The notes below the pieces were generated by a model. It did not search any database. It had not been told where the DNA came from and saw only the letters and a list, made by a program, of their open reading frames with translations. Made by a program: the position numbers and the translations under genes. Positions 8,304-18,106 of a DNA stretch of 64,000 nucleotides are shown piece after piece. The stretch is from NCBI RefSeq assembly GCF_040932005.1, contig NZ_CP162414.1, positions 2,817,501 to 2,881,500 of the forward strand, given 5' to 3'. Within the stretch, counting starts at the first letter, position 1. Every line of letters starts with the position of its first letter. Origin of the DNA: Aestuariibius sp. HNIBRBA575 (GTDB lineage Bacteria > Pseudomonadota > Alphaproteobacteria > Rhodobacterales > Rhodobacteraceae).

Positions 8304-9403
8304 GAGAAGGTCTTTCTTGGATCAAATGCATCGCGCACACCTTCGAAGATAAAGACCAGCAGCGACAGCATGACAGCAAAGGTAAAGAAGGCCGTAAAAC
8401 CCAGCCATGGGGCCTGAAGGTTCTGTTTGGCCTGCAACGACATTTCCCCCAACGACGGGGCCGATGACGGCAATCCGTAGCCCAGAAAATCAAGTCCCGC
8501 GAGGGTCGAAATCCCGCCCGTGATCAGAAACGGTAACATGGTCACCGTCGCAACCATCGCGTTGGGCAGCATATGACGGATCATGATGGTGCGGTCACTG
8601 ACCCCCAGCGCCTTGGCGGCGCGGATATATTCAAAGTTGCGCGCCCGCAAAAATTCAGCCCGCACAAGCCCAACCAATGCTGGCCAGCCGAACAGAACGG
8701 TCAAAAACACCAGCAATCCGTAACTTCGCCCCAAAATGGCAAAGACGATGATGATGACATATAGCGACGGAATGCCGGTCCAGACTTCGATCACGCGTTG
8801 GAACACCAGATCGACCCAACCGCCAAAATAGCCCTGCACCGCCCCTGCGACGATCCCAATCAATGACGCGAAAAACGTCACAGTCAATGCAAAGAAGATC
8901 GACAGGCGAAAGCCATAAATCACTCGCGCGGTCACATCGCGTTTGGTGTCATCTGTGCCCAACCAGTTTTGATTGGTCGGGGGCGATGGTGCCACGCCAC
9001 CGACATCCACAATCGTGTTGAATGAATAGGGAATAATGGGCCAGATGGACCAGCCTTTGTGGAAATCAGGATCATCTATGCCCTGCTCGGCCATGGCGAT
9101 GAACTCTTCTGGTGCATCAAAACAATCGACCAAGCCACCGGTGGCGATCAGGCATTGGACTTCGATGTCTTGATAGGCGGCCTCGGACGGGAAGTCCCCG
9201 CCGAAATCACGTTCTGAATAGAAGTTGAAAATCGGCATCCGCAATTCGCCGCGATAGGACACAAGTATAGGTTTGTCATTGGCGATAAATTCGGCAAACA
9301 GGCTAAGCCCGAACAGCACGATGAATATCCACAGTGACCAAACAGCGCGGCGGTTGCGTTTGAAATTGCTCAGACGACGTTGGTTAAGGGGGGATAAACG
9401 CAT
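8300..9403 (-). CDS. yejE: Peptide ABC importer permease YejE
   Basis: 367 residues. It has the N-terminal transmembrane segment typical of OppC/YejE proteins (about 20-40), a long periplasmic loop (about 45-160), then five membrane segments with the EAA loop (FEYIRAAKALGVSDRTIMIRHMLPNA) that contacts the ATPase. NWLGTDDTKRDVTARVIYGFRLS is the conserved DppC/OppC-family segment before the permease domain. It pairs with YejB in the inner membrane. The gene starts 2 bp after yejB ends. Confidence 0.95.
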   Translation of the reverse strand: MRLSPLNQRRLSNFKRNRRAVWSLWIFIVLFGLSLFAEFIANDKPILVSYRGELRMPIFNFYSERDFGGDFPSEAAYQDIEVQCLIATGGLVDCFDAPEEFIAMAEQGIDDPDFHKGWSIWPIIPYSFNTIVDVGGVAPSPPTNQNWLGTDDTKRDVTARVIYGFRLSIFFALTVTFFASLIGIVAGAVQGYFGGWVDLVFQRVIEVWTGIPSLYVIIIVFAILGRSYGLLVFLTVLFGWPALVGLVRAEFLRARNFEYIRAAKALGVSDRTIMIRHMLPNAMVATVTMLPFLITGGISTLAGLDFLGYGLPSSAPSLGEMSLQAKQNLQAPWLGFTAFFTFAVMLSLLVFIFEGVRDAFDPRKTFS

Positions 9404-9405
9404 GA

Positions 9406-10482
9406 TCAGCCCCTCCCTTCGAAATCAATTCGCGGATCGATCATCACATAGGTCAGATCAGTGATGATCCCGACAACCAACCCGATCAACGAAAACGTAA
9501 ACAAGGTGCCAAACACCACCGGATAGTCCCGCGCGACGGCGGCCTCAAACCCCAATCGGCCCAATCCATCAAGGCTGAACAAGGTTTCGATGATCAAGGA
9601 CCCGCCAAAAAACACCCCGATAAACAGCGCCGGAAATCCCGAAATCACGATCAGCATCGCATTGCGAAACACGTGGCCATACAGCACTTTTTGTTCTGAC
9701 AGGCCTTTGGCCTTGGCGGTGGTAACGTATTGTTTTTTGATCTCGTCCAGAAACGAATTTTTGGTCAGCAGCGTCAATGTGGCAAAGGCCGAAATCGTCG
9801 ACGCCAGCACGGGCAATGCGATGTGCCAGAAATAATCGAGCACTTTGCCGATGAGACTGAGATCAGCGAAATTGTCAGACGTGAGGCCGCGCAGCGGAAA
9901 GAGCCGCCAATAGGACCCGCCCGCGAACAGCACGATCAACAGCACTGCGAACAAAAAGCCGGGGATCGCATAACCGACAATGATCGCACCGCTTGTCCAA
10001 GTGTCAAACCGGGACCCATCGCGGATCGCCTTTTTGATGCCCAAGGGGATCGAAATCATATAGGCCAGCAAAGTCGACCAAAGCCCCAATGTGATCGATA
10101 CCGGCATTTTTTCAACCACCAGTTCTACAACGGAAATATTGCGGAAATAGCTGTCACCAAAATCAAACCGAATGTAATCCCACATCATATTCAGGAACCG
10201 TTCGACCGGTGGTTTGTCAAAGCCGAACTCTTTTTCTAGCTGTTCGATGAAATCATCCGGCAGGCCGCGCGATCCAAGATAATTATCGCTGTCACCGGTC
10301 TCTGCCAATTCAGACCCGCTGCCTGAAATGCTTTCAAACACGTCGCCGCCGCCTTCTAGGCGGGCAATGATCTGTTCGATCGGCCCGCCGGGCACAAATT
10401 GGATCAACGCAAAGTTGACAATCATGATGCCCAGCAAGGTCGGAATGACCAGCAATAGGCGGCGAAGAATATAGGCTCCCAC
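9406..10482 (-). CDS. yejB: Peptide ABC importer permease YejB
   Basis: 358 residues of the DppB/OppB family: an N-terminal membrane segment with [16 protein letters not shown] and [10 protein letters not shown], then a long loop before five further membrane segments. The EAA loop reads [25 protein letters not shown]. The loop holds an acidic Gly/Ser-rich insertion (about residues 45-70) of the kind seen in YejB rather than OppB. The gene is 13 bp downstream of yejA and directly upstream of yejE, in the standard A-B-E-F order. Confidence 0.95.
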   Translation of the reverse strand: MGAYILRRLLLVIPTLLGIMIVNFALIQFVPGGPIEQIIARLEGGGDVFESISGSGSELAETGDSDNYLGSRGLPDDFIEQLEKEFGFDKPPVERFLNMMWDYIRFDFGDSYFRNISVVELVVEKMPVSITLGLWSTLLAYMISIPLGIKKAIRDGSRFDTWTSGAIIVGYAIPGFLFAVLLIVLFAGGSYWRLFPLRGLTSDNFADLSLIGKVLDYFWHIALPVLASTISAFATLTLLTKNSFLDEIKKQYVTTAKAKGLSEQKVLYGHVFRNAMLIVISGFPALFIGVFFGGSLIIETLFSLDGLGRLGFEAAVARDYPVVFGTLFTFSLIGLVVGIITDLTYVMIDPRIDFEGRG

Positions 10483-10495
10483 GGTTCAGATCCCC

Positions 10496-12421
10496 TTAGC
10501 GCAGCGCGCCAGCGGCCTGCAGCGCAGCGCCCGCCTCTGCGTCATACCACCAAAAGCTCAGCTCGCCCCGTGACAAGGGTGGCAACGGATCAGGATAACG
10601 GTATTGGTCATAATAGGCGACGGTATGCACCTCTTTGAACCATTGCGGCACCCAGAACCCTTCGGCACGCAAAACCCGGTCCAAAGCATGGGTGGCCGTG
10701 GTCATATCTTCCAAATTCTCGGCCTCGATCACCACATTGATCAATCGATCCACGGCTTCGCTGCGCAGACCCATCAGATTGCGGCTGCTATCCTCGGCTG
10801 TTTCTGATCCGTACCATTGGCGCAGGCCATTGCCCGGTTCATAGCCCATGGAAAACCCGTGATTGACCAAGTCGTAATCAGCCGACCGGCGGCGTTCGAT
10901 ATATTCCGAATTATCAACCCGTTCCAACGTTGCCTGAACGCCAAGACGTTGCAGGTTTTCCACATATGGATTCACGATCCGGTCGAATGCAGGGCTGCGT
11001 TGCAGGATCACCACGGTCAGTTCTTCGCCATCTTTGCGACGAATGCCGTCATCACCTGAAATCCAACCGGCTTCGTCCAGCAATTGCGCGGCGCGGCGCA
11101 GATTACGCCGATCCGCCAGTGATGTGCCGGATGTGGGCGACATCACGGCCTCATCCGTCAGGATGGACGCATCCAACAGGCCATCATCGACCAAAGGCTG
11201 CAACAGCGCCACTTCGCTCTCAGACGGTGTGCCTGTCGCTTCTAGTTCGGAATTTTCCCAGAACGAATTTACCCGTGAATAAAGCCCATAAAACAAGGTT
11301 TCATTGGACCATTCAAAGTTAAAGCCAAGCCGGATCGCTTCGCGGACATTTGGATCCTGCCAGCGTTCATCGCGCAGATTAAACACAAAGGCCTGTGCAT
11401 ATCCAATCGTGCCATCTGGCAATTCTTCGACATTTACCCATTCATTTTCAACGGCTGGAAATTCATAGGCAGTTGCCCATTTCTTGGACGAATTTTCACT
11501 GCGGAACGTGTAATCGCCCCCCGTGAACCCCTGAAATGCAGCATCGCTATCAGCGTAATATTCCACGCGGATCGCATCAAAATTGTTTTGCCCCACATTC
11601 ATCGGGTGGTCCGCACCCCAGAAATCCGGGTTCGCGCGATAGATCAATTGCCGATTGATATCAAAGCTTTCCAGAACATATGGCCCGGTCCCCAGATATG
11701 GCGTGTCAGCACTTTCATCAATCCGCGCGCCGGTTTCTTCGAACCAAGACTTTGAAAACGCCTGCGTGCCCCCGGCGAAACCAATCACGTCGCGGCGTGA
11801 CGCCTGTTCTGTAAACGTAAACTTGATCCGGTGCGTGTCCAGCACATCAACGGATTCGATAAACCCACCATAGGCGTTGCGATATTCGGCGATGCCTTGT
11901 TCCATGAACAGATCAAAGGTGAATTTGACATCTTCTGCAGAAAAAGGCCGACCATCGGAAAACGTCACATCATCGCGCAGATTGAAGATCACCCAATCCA
12001 AGCTGTCAGGATATTCCATGGTGGTGCACAGATAGCAGTAGCTGCCATAGGGATCATCCGCGGTGCCGACCAGAATGCTTTCGAATAACAGCGTCACCTG
12101 AGCGGCGGCCACACCTTGGCGTGCATATGGGTTAAAGCTGTCGAATGTGCCCTGCGCCCAAATGCTGATTTCGCCCCCTTTGGGTGCATCAACATTGACG
12201 TAATCCAGATGGGTGAAACCTTGGTCGTATTTCAATTCCCCAAAATTCGAAAACCCGTGGCTGATGGTGATGTTTTCGTGGCTATCTGCCAAACCCTGCC
12301 CGGCCCAGATAGCGCCTGCAATCAAACCGCCCCCCAACAATCCATATTTCAGCATGGAAATAGGTGCCGTGGTCGCGGCAATAGCGGCTTTGGGGGATCG
12401 TCGGGGCATGGTCGTCGTCAT
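10496..12421 (-). CDS. yejA: Peptide ABC importer substrate-binding protein YejA
   Basis: 641 residues of solute-binding family 5 (SBP_bac_5). An N-terminal hydrophobic segment (about 22-45) acts as export signal, with a cleavage-like GLADS site. Then follow the family patterns SHGFSNFGELKYDQGFTHLDYVN, GTFDSFNPYARQG and VTFSDGRPFSAEDVKFTFDLF. It captures peptides (in enterobacteria, microcin C and antimicrobial peptides) in the periplasm for YejBEF. ATG 12421 follows AGGAG at a 5-base distance, supporting this start. It is the first gene of the operon; the promoter should be in 12422-12560. Confidence 0.93.
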   Translation of the reverse strand: MTTTMPRRSPKAAIAATTAPISMLKYGLLGGGLIAGAIWAGQGLADSHENITISHGFSNFGELKYDQGFTHLDYVNVDAPKGGEISIWAQGTFDSFNPYARQGVAAAQVTLLFESILVGTADDPYGSYCYLCTTMEYPDSLDWVIFNLRDDVTFSDGRPFSAEDVKFTFDLFMEQGIAEYRNAYGGFIESVDVLDTHRIKFTFTEQASRRDVIGFAGGTQAFSKSWFEETGARIDESADTPYLGTGPYVLESFDINRQLIYRANPDFWGADHPMNVGQNNFDAIRVEYYADSDAAFQGFTGGDYTFRSENSSKKWATAYEFPAVENEWVNVEELPDGTIGYAQAFVFNLRDERWQDPNVREAIRLGFNFEWSNETLFYGLYSRVNSFWENSELEATGTPSESEVALLQPLVDDGLLDASILTDEAVMSPTSGTSLADRRNLRRAAQLLDEAGWISGDDGIRRKDGEELTVVILQRSPAFDRIVNPYVENLQRLGVQATLERVDNSEYIERRRSADYDLVNHGFSMGYEPGNGLRQWYGSETAEDSSRNLMGLRSEAVDRLINVVIEAENLEDMTTATHALDRVLRAEGFWVPQWFKEVHTVAYYDQYRYPDPLPPLSRGELSFWWYDAEAGAALQAAGALR

Positions 12422-12565
12422 GGCGCACTCCTGATTTCGAAGAATTACTTCAAATTGTCCGAATTTCGTTAACGTCTAGCTAAAGGCCGCTGGCCGCAAC
12501 ATTCAAGTTGAGAATCCGTGAACACGGCGTGATCGCACCGTTCGGTGGGTGTTGCGCAACAAAAA

Positions 12566-12588
12566 AGGCCGCTCCAATGGAACGGCCT
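12566..12588 (-). terminator. Intrinsic terminator of the cytochrome c gene
   Basis: AGGCCGCTCC-AAT-GGAACGGCCT forms a 10-bp stem with one G-T pair. Read on the minus strand it follows the cytochrome c stop codon by about 20 bases and ends in six T residues (A-run at 12561-12566 on the plus strand). The plus-strand reading is followed by GTTTTAATT, so it may act weakly in both directions. Confidence 0.85.
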
Positions 12589-12610
12589 GTTTTAATTCGA
12601 TTAGAACGGC

Positions 12611-13123
12611 TTAGTCGTCAAGGCTGTCGAGATAGGCGATCAGGTTCGCCCGGTCTTCGATTTTGCGCATACCGTTAAAGGACATGCCTGTATCTGGGAT
12701 CAGACCTTTGGGGCTTTCTAGGAATGCATTCAACAATTCTGGGGTCCAGACATCAACGATTCCGTCAAATGTGCCTTTGTAGCTGAATTCTGCTACGCCG
12801 CCTGCTTGTCGGCCAACGACACCGTACAGCGAAGGACCAGTACCGTTTACGCCTTCTTCAATCGAATGGCATGACCGGCAGCTGCGCCATTGGCCTTCGC
12901 CGGCGGCTGCATCGGCGGATGCGTATACTTCTTCAAAGGCGGGGCCTTCGTCGACGACAACATCTTCGCCACCCGCTTGAGCAACTTCAATTACGTATCC
13001 GGGGTGATCACCATGGCCAGCTGTGTGATAAATGCTTTCTGCGGCCCATTTGCCGAGAAGAAATACCAGAAACGTGGCAATAATACCGGCAGATGCCTTA
13101 GTCAGGGTCATTGTGTCGAACAT
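12611..13123 (-). CDS. Membrane-anchored cytochrome c (CycM / c552 type)
   Basis: 170 residues from the start chosen here. A single N-terminal membrane anchor (about 11-27) is followed by a Val/Glu/Asp-rich linker and a class I cytochrome c domain with the haem motif CRSCH (Cys82, Cys85, His86) and a downstream Met ligand in the DTGMSFNGM segment. The layout matches the alphaproteobacterial CycM/c552 that carries electrons from the bc1 complex to cytochrome oxidase on the periplasmic face. An ATG four codons upstream (complement of 13135) lacks a Shine-Dalgarno, whereas GGAACG precedes the chosen ATG. It is divergent from pheA. Confidence 0.9.
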   Translation of the reverse strand: MFDTMTLTKASAGIIATFLVFLLGKWAAESIYHTAGHGDHPGYVIEVAQAGGEDVVVDEGPAFEEVYASADAAAGEGQWRSCRSCHSIEEGVNGTGPSLYGVVGRQAGGVAEFSYKGTFDGIVDVWTPELLNAFLESPKGLIPDTGMSFNGMRKIEDRANLIAYLDSLDD

Positions 13124-13233
13124 GTCGCGTTCCATTTAGATCAGTGTTGAGGGGTGTGTATCCGCTTCCCCACTGCTCTTGCAAGGTGTAGCAGCGCGAC
13201 CAAATGCCCATTTTGGCGTGAAGGGGAAAAAAG

Positions 13234-14070
13234 ATGACTGGAAAGATAGCTTTTCAAGGTGAAATGGGGGCCTACGGACATCAGGCCTGTGTCGAAGCCC
13301 GTCCAAATTTTGAGCCTTTGCCCTGTGCGTCCTTTGATGATGCCATCGAATCTGTGCGCCGCGGGGATGCTGATCTGGGGATGATCGCGGTCGAAAACTC
13401 CACTTATGGGCGCGTGGCGGATGTGCATTCCCTGTTGCCGGGCAGTGGGCTGAACATCATCGACGAAGTGTTCATCCGCGTGCATATCAACCTGCTGGGC
13501 ATCCCCGGATCGCGTCTGGACCAAATCAAAGAGGCCCATGGTCACCCGGTCATCCTGCCGCAATGCGCTGATTTTTTGCGCGAAAACGCGATTTCTGGGG
13601 TGTCGACATCTGACAATGCCCGCGCCGCCCGCGAAGTGGCCCAGGGTGGCGATCCAACCCGCGCCGCGCTGGCGTCTGAATTGGCGGCCGATATTTACGG
13701 CCTGTCCATTCTGGCACGTCACATCGAAGACCACGATCGCAACACCACCCGTTTCCTGATCATGGCACGGGATCCAGATCTGACCCGTCGCGGCAAAGCT
13801 GGCATGATGACCGCCTTTGTGTTCCGCGTGCGCAACATTCCGGCCGCGCTGTACAAAGCGATGGGTGGATTCGCCACAAATGGCATCAACATGACCAAAC
13901 TAGAAAGCTACATGGTCGGCGGCCATTTTTCCGCAACGCAGTTTTACGCAGAAATCGAAGGCCACCCCGACGATCGCAACGTGCAATTGGCGATGGAAGA
14001 GCTGGATTATTTCACCGATCATATCAAGCTTTTGGGTGTTTTCCCCGCAGCACGCCGACGGCACGAATAA
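13234..14070 (+). CDS. pheA: Prephenate dehydratase
   Basis: 278 residues: a catalytic prephenate dehydratase domain (KIAFQGEMGAYGHQA at the N-terminus, AVENSTYGRVADVHSLL, and the TTRF motif near residue 170, whose Thr is catalytic), then a C-terminal ACT domain (about 190-275) with the region GGFATNGINMTKLESYM that binds phenylalanine. It converts prephenate to phenylpyruvate in phenylalanine synthesis and should be feedback-inhibited by Phe. It lacks a chorismate mutase domain. AAGGGG lies 7 bases before the ATG. It is divergent from the cytochrome c gene. Confidence 0.95.
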   Translation: MTGKIAFQGEMGAYGHQACVEARPNFEPLPCASFDDAIESVRRGDADLGMIAVENSTYGRVADVHSLLPGSGLNIIDEVFIRVHINLLGIPGSRLDQIKEAHGHPVILPQCADFLRENAISGVSTSDNARAAREVAQGGDPTRAALASELAADIYGLSILARHIEDHDRNTTRFLIMARDPDLTRRGKAGMMTAFVFRVRNIPAALYKAMGGFATNGINMTKLESYMVGGHFSATQFYAEIEGHPDDRNVQLAMEELDYFTDHIKLLGVFPAARRRHE

Positions 14071-14197
14071 TATTCGGGCCACCCTGGGCATCCCAACGTA
14101 ACGCTCCCCAGATGTCCGATTTGGGACCAAACTTGACCTGATACGGCTTGGTAACGTAGCTTCCGAAGGCAGTACAGCTGGTCAAGTAGGAATTGTA

Positions 14198-14482
14198 ATG
14201 CCCCCCGCCCTTGCTTTGTGCCTTTGCCTTTTAGGGGCCCTGTTTTTCGGAACGTTAGTCGGCTTCAGTCACGCTCAGCTGAAATTGCCCGAACCGGAAA
14301 AAGATGCGTACTTCAAGCTTCAAAGGGATATAGCTGAGTCAATGGAGATGGGGGAGTGGGCGACATTACAGCGCTCAAAAGCAGCAAGATGGGCTTCGTT
14401 TATCATATCTCTCATGTTATTTTCGCTGAGCGCACTTGGCGCTGTTTGGTTTACGACTTTAACCTTTTTTCCCGCACCATGA
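14198..14482 (+). CDS. Small hypothetical two-TM membrane protein
   Basis: 94 residues, not recognised. Hydrophobic segments span about residues 3-24 (also readable as a signal peptide ending GFSHA) and about 68-90, flanking a charged helical stretch rich in Glu, Lys and Arg (30-62). The ATG is preceded by TAGGA at a 7-base distance, and a TTGACC box lies about 65 bp upstream, so it can be expressed on its own. Its codon use is less GC-biased than that of its neighbours. No function is proposed. Confidence 0.6.
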   Translation: MPPALALCLCLLGALFFGTLVGFSHAQLKLPEPEKDAYFKLQRDIAESMEMGEWATLQRSKAARWASFIISLMLFSLSALGAVWFTTLTFFPAP

Positions 14483-14587
14483 ACGGGGGAAAAGTCGCAT
14501 AACGGTCAATGGATCGTTGCACTTTTATTTGCCCTGCTGGTTCCAGTCTGAAAACCAGCAATTTCATTCAGCCCTGACAGGCACCAC

Positions 14588-15046
14588 TTAAGAATATCGG
14601 GACTGGATCGTTTCGGCGAAATCAGCAATGCGCAGTTTGAAACGACGTGTCAGGGACGCCTTGGCCAGTTTCAGGGATTGCAACATCAGACGTGCAGACA
14701 GCCCTTGGGGTTCCAGCTCTAGCGATACGGCCAGACGTGTGCGATTGGGCGACAGTGGCACCAATTCCAGCTCAAACGTGCCAACCAATCCGGTGTAAGT
14801 GCTGTGCGCCTTATATCCGTTTGGGTGATCCATTTCTGTGATTTCTGCCTTAATTTTGCGCGGCTTACCGCGAAATTCAAACGAAACATCCCAAACAGAC
14901 CCAACCGCAGCGGCGCCTTTGCCGGCGACTTGTGTAACATCTGCACCACGGCGCATCGCGGCTCTCTCAAATGTGGGGAAATCGGTCACCTGATCAAAAA
15001 CATATTCAATCGGTGCCTCAATATCTTCACGAGAAGAGAATTTCAT
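14588..15046 (-). CDS. SRPBCC (START-like) family protein
   Basis: 152 residues with the START/Bet v1-like pattern: an opening beta-strand then IEAPIEYVFDQVTDFPTFERAAMR, central strands (VGSVWDVSFEFRGKPRKIKAEITEMD) and a long C-terminal helix (LKLAKASLTRRFKLRIADFAETIQ). Members bind hydrophobic ligands or act as polyketide cyclase-like or coenzyme Q-binding proteins; the ligand is unknown here. It starts 37 bp after the nudC stop, so the two probably share a transcript. Confidence 0.85.
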   Translation of the reverse strand: MKFSSREDIEAPIEYVFDQVTDFPTFERAAMRRGADVTQVAGKGAAAVGSVWDVSFEFRGKPRKIKAEITEMDHPNGYKAHSTYTGLVGTFELELVPLSPNRTRLAVSLELEPQGLSARLMLQSLKLAKASLTRRFKLRIADFAETIQSRYS

Positions 15047-15083
15047 GTTTTTTGCCTTTTTGATGCCTCAGCCCAATGTCGCT

Positions 15084-16040
15084 TCAATCCAGCCGATCTG
15101 CAAGCCAGTTCAGCAACAGAAAATGTGCAATTGCACCTTCTCTGGCCGGAAGCATTTCCGGATCATTGCCCGCCATCGCATCCATAACCCGTTCTCGGCT
15201 GGCCCAGAATGCGGTTTCGATTTCTTTGGGGTCGATCGTGATCTCTGTGCTGGTGGCGACACCCGCGCAGCCGATCATCAGGGATGACGGAAAGGCCCAG
15301 GGCTGACTGGCCAAATATTCCACCGCGCCGACCCGAACGCCGACCTCTTCAAACACTTCGCGGCGCACGGCGGCCTCGATGGTTTCACCGGGTTCCACAA
15401 ATCCGGCCAACAGGGAAAACATGCCCTCTGGCCAGCCGGGGGATCGCCCCATCAGAACAGAATTACCGTTCGTTATCAGCATGATAACAACCGGGTCCGT
15501 GCGTGGGAAATGGGGGGTATCACAGGACGGGCAATTGCGTTGCCACCCGCCTTTGGCCATCACACTTTCGACACCGCAATTTGAACAGAACCGGTGGCTT
15601 TTGTGCCAACTCAGCACCGCCTTTGATGTCGCGGCAAGTTCGCCATCAAGCGGGGACAACGCCGTCATGTTGGCGCGCAATTCCCGAAACCCGGACCCGT
15701 CGGGAAACAAGGGATGCACCTGTTCGGACAGATCAAGAAAGGCAGCCAGTTCGGTTTCGTCCACGGTGTCAGGCGTCCAATCGGATATGTCCATTGCAAA
15801 CATTGGCACCGGGGTGTTTCCCAAAAACAACGGGGCATGACGGCAATCGGTCAGGGCGGGATGGTCCAGCTTTACGCGCACCAATCCGGTTTCATCCATC
15901 AACAATTTGCCCCGCCAAAGCACAATCGCCCGCGAATCGCCGGATTTCTGTACCTGCGCAAGCGCAGCATCATCATCGCGGATATGGGCAGCGCGATCAT
16001 ATCCGACGCCCCCAAAAGTCACAGTTTCGGCAATTTTCAT
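15084..16040 (-). CDS. nudC: NAD(+) diphosphatase / NAD-cap decapping Nudix hydrolase
   Basis: 318 residues with the NudC domain order: an N-terminal domain, a zinc ribbon (Cys152, Cys155, Cys170, Cys173), a Nudix domain with the box GFVEPGETIEAAVRREVFEEVGV (Gly213-Val235) and the NudC-specific SQPWAFPSS motif at 245-253 just after it. NudC hydrolyses NAD(H) to NMN(H) and AMP and removes NAD caps from RNA. It is divergent from the cyclic-nucleotide phosphodiesterase gene. Confidence 0.95.
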   Translation of the reverse strand: MKIAETVTFGGVGYDRAAHIRDDDAALAQVQKSGDSRAIVLWRGKLLMDETGLVRVKLDHPALTDCRHAPLFLGNTPVPMFAMDISDWTPDTVDETELAAFLDLSEQVHPLFPDGSGFRELRANMTALSPLDGELAATSKAVLSWHKSHRFCSNCGVESVMAKGGWQRNCPSCDTPHFPRTDPVVIMLITNGNSVLMGRSPGWPEGMFSLLAGFVEPGETIEAAVRREVFEEVGVRVGAVEYLASQPWAFPSSLMIGCAGVATSTEITIDPKEIETAFWASRERVMDAMAGNDPEMLPAREGAIAHFLLLNWLADRLD

Positions 16041-16125
16041 GGGTCACCCAAAAACTAAAGCTTTCGTTTGGCTCATCAGTGATGCAGAAGAAATTGAAAT
16101 TCAAGGCGATACTCGCTAAGGTTGA

Positions 16126-18066
16126 ATGGCGCTTTCAGGAGGGATGAACTGCCAATTGCTCCAACTCGGGCCTCATAAAACGTCGGTTGAACGCCAACAG
16201 AGCCAGTTGCGGATATTCGCGACGACCGATCTGCATGTGCATCTGATCCCCTATGATTATTTTCGAGATCGCCCATCCCAACGGGTCGGGCTGACCCAAA
16301 CCGCAGGCCTGTTGCGCGAAATGCGGGCTGAGGTGGCAAATTCAGTGTTGCTCGACAATGGTGATTTTCTACAGGGCAACCCGCTCTCTGATGTGATCGC
16401 TGCCCATAAACTGTTCGGCAAAGGCAAACCGCATCCAGCCATTTCAGCCATGAACACGCTGCGTTACGACGCGGGCACATTGGGCAATCACGAATTTAAC
16501 TATGGGCTCGATTTTTTGGACCTCGCCCTCAGTGAGGCTGATTTTCCTTTGGTGTCGTGCAACGTCACCCGTCGTGGTCACAACAACGAGGCAGAAGACG
16601 AACCTTTGGTGCCGCCATTTGCCTTGATCGAACGCGAAATGGTGATGAATGACGGGTCGTTGCAAAAATTGCGCATTGGCGTCATCGGATTTGCCCCGCC
16701 GCAATTGACCCAATGGGACCGACATCTGCTGCATGGACGGGTTGAGACCACCGATATCGTGATTTCGGCGCTGAAATATGTCCCCAAGCTAAAAGAAGCC
16801 GGCGCGGATATTGTAATTGCGCTGTGCCATTCCGGAATTGGCCCCGAAAGTCACACAATTGGCATGGAAAACGCCGCCGTTCCTCTGGCTGCCATCGAAG
16901 GGATCGACGTGGTTCTGGCGGGTCATACCCATATGGTTTTTCCGGGTCCCGAAATCGCCGCATCCAGCGTGATCGACCCCCAAGCTGGCACCCTACATGG
17001 CAAACCAACCGTCATGGCCGGGTTCTATGGTTCGCATCTGGGCGTGATCGACCTGACGATGTTGCATGACAATGACACATGGCAAATCATGGGGCATACC
17101 AGCCGCGCAGAACCGGTTCTGGTCAAAGCTGAGGGCAAAGCAACCGCCTTGCGGACCGCCCCGGACGATCAGTTGCTCAGCAAAATCAACCATGCGCATC
17201 AGGCAACGCTGTCCCATATTCGCCGCCCCATTGGCGTCACCACTGGTGATCTGCACAGTTACTTTTCCATGGTTGCGCCTGATGCTTGTTTGCAAATTCT
17301 GGCCGATGCTCAGCGTGAATTTGCTATCAAACAATTGCGGGGGACCGAATTTGACGATCGCCCGATATTGTCCGCCATGGCCCCGTTTAAGGCCGGGGGC
17401 CGCGCCGGGCCGGAAAACTACATTGATATTCCGGCCGGTCCTTTGACATTGCGCAGCGCAGCAGAGCTTTATCCTTTCCCGAACACATTGTGCATACTCG
17501 ATATTTCGGGCCTGCAGGTGATCGATTGGCTGGAACGATCTGCCGCCGCATTTTGCAAAATTGAGCCCGGTGAAGTGACCCAAAACCTTTTGGATTTCCG
17601 CGCCCCGAGCTATTGTTTTGATGTGCTACAAGGGTTGACCTATCAAATCGATCCAACACAGCCCCCCCGTTATAACGTGGATGGCGAATTGATGAATCCG
17701 CAGGCCCAACGCGTTTCTGATATTCGGTATCACGGCACCTTGATTGAGCCGGACCAACATTTCTTGGTTGTCAGCAATTCTTATCGTGCGGGTGGCGGTG
17801 GCAAATTTCAGTCAGCGATCAGCGCAAAGTTGATCGGGAATATCCCAACCAATAGCCGGGACATCCTGATCGACTATATCCGCGACCGCCCGTCGATCAC
17901 CCCTCATGCGCCGCAGATCTGGCGGTTCGCCACCCTCCCCAACACCAAGGCGATTTTCCGCACGGGTCCCGGCGCCTGTGCCCATACCTATCCAGCCCAT
18001 TCACGCCATCTGGGCACTGGGCTAAATGGGTTTGAGATGTTTGAACTGGATTTCGATCCCTCATAA
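16126..18066 (+). CDS. 2',3'-cyclic-nucleotide 2'-phosphodiesterase / 3'-nucleotidase
   Basis: 646 residues of the UshA/CpdB superfamily. The metallophosphatase domain shows IFATTDLHVHL (Asp and His metal ligands), LLDNGDFLQGNP, LGNHEFNYG and LAGHTHMVFPG; the C-terminal 5'-nucleotidase domain begins near residue 370 and ends around 600, with a YNVDGELMNPQAQRVSDI-type segment. CpdB enzymes work in the periplasm, but I see no clear signal peptide here; the N-terminus is short and polar. ATG 16126 follows AAGG by 4 bases. A second ATG at 16144 directly abuts AGGAGGG, which is too close to be ideal. Confidence 0.88.
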   Translation: MALSGGMNCQLLQLGPHKTSVERQQSQLRIFATTDLHVHLIPYDYFRDRPSQRVGLTQTAGLLREMRAEVANSVLLDNGDFLQGNPLSDVIAAHKLFGKGKPHPAISAMNTLRYDAGTLGNHEFNYGLDFLDLALSEADFPLVSCNVTRRGHNNEAEDEPLVPPFALIEREMVMNDGSLQKLRIGVIGFAPPQLTQWDRHLLHGRVETTDIVISALKYVPKLKEAGADIVIALCHSGIGPESHTIGMENAAVPLAAIEGIDVVLAGHTHMVFPGPEIAASSVIDPQAGTLHGKPTVMAGFYGSHLGVIDLTMLHDNDTWQIMGHTSRAEPVLVKAEGKATALRTAPDDQLLSKINHAHQATLSHIRRPIGVTTGDLHSYFSMVAPDACLQILADAQREFAIKQLRGTEFDDRPILSAMAPFKAGGRAGPENYIDIPAGPLTLRSAAELYPFPNTLCILDISGLQVIDWLERSAAAFCKIEPGEVTQNLLDFRAPSYCFDVLQGLTYQIDPTQPPRYNVDGELMNPQAQRVSDIRYHGTLIEPDQHFLVVSNSYRAGGGGKFQSAISAKLIGNIPTNSRDILIDYIRDRPSITPHAPQIWRFATLPNTKAIFRTGPGACAHTYPAHSRHLGTGLNGFEMFELDFDPS

Positions 18067-18106
18067 TGCCAAGCATAGCGCGATTTTTAACCAAACCGGA
18101 CCCGCC

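Noticed and set aside
7305..8417. 370-codon plus-strand ORF opposite yejF/yejE
   Set aside because: It is a shadow of the coding strand: Gln/His/Arg/Phe-rich, no recognisable domain, and spans two real genes.
13141..13734. 197-codon minus-strand ORF opposite pheA
   Set aside because: Antisense shadow of a well-supported prephenate dehydratase gene.
16144..18066. Alternative phosphodiesterase start at ATG 16144
   Set aside because: AGGAGGG directly touches the ATG with no spacing. ATG 16126 has a weaker but better spaced AAGG. The difference is six residues and is not decisive.
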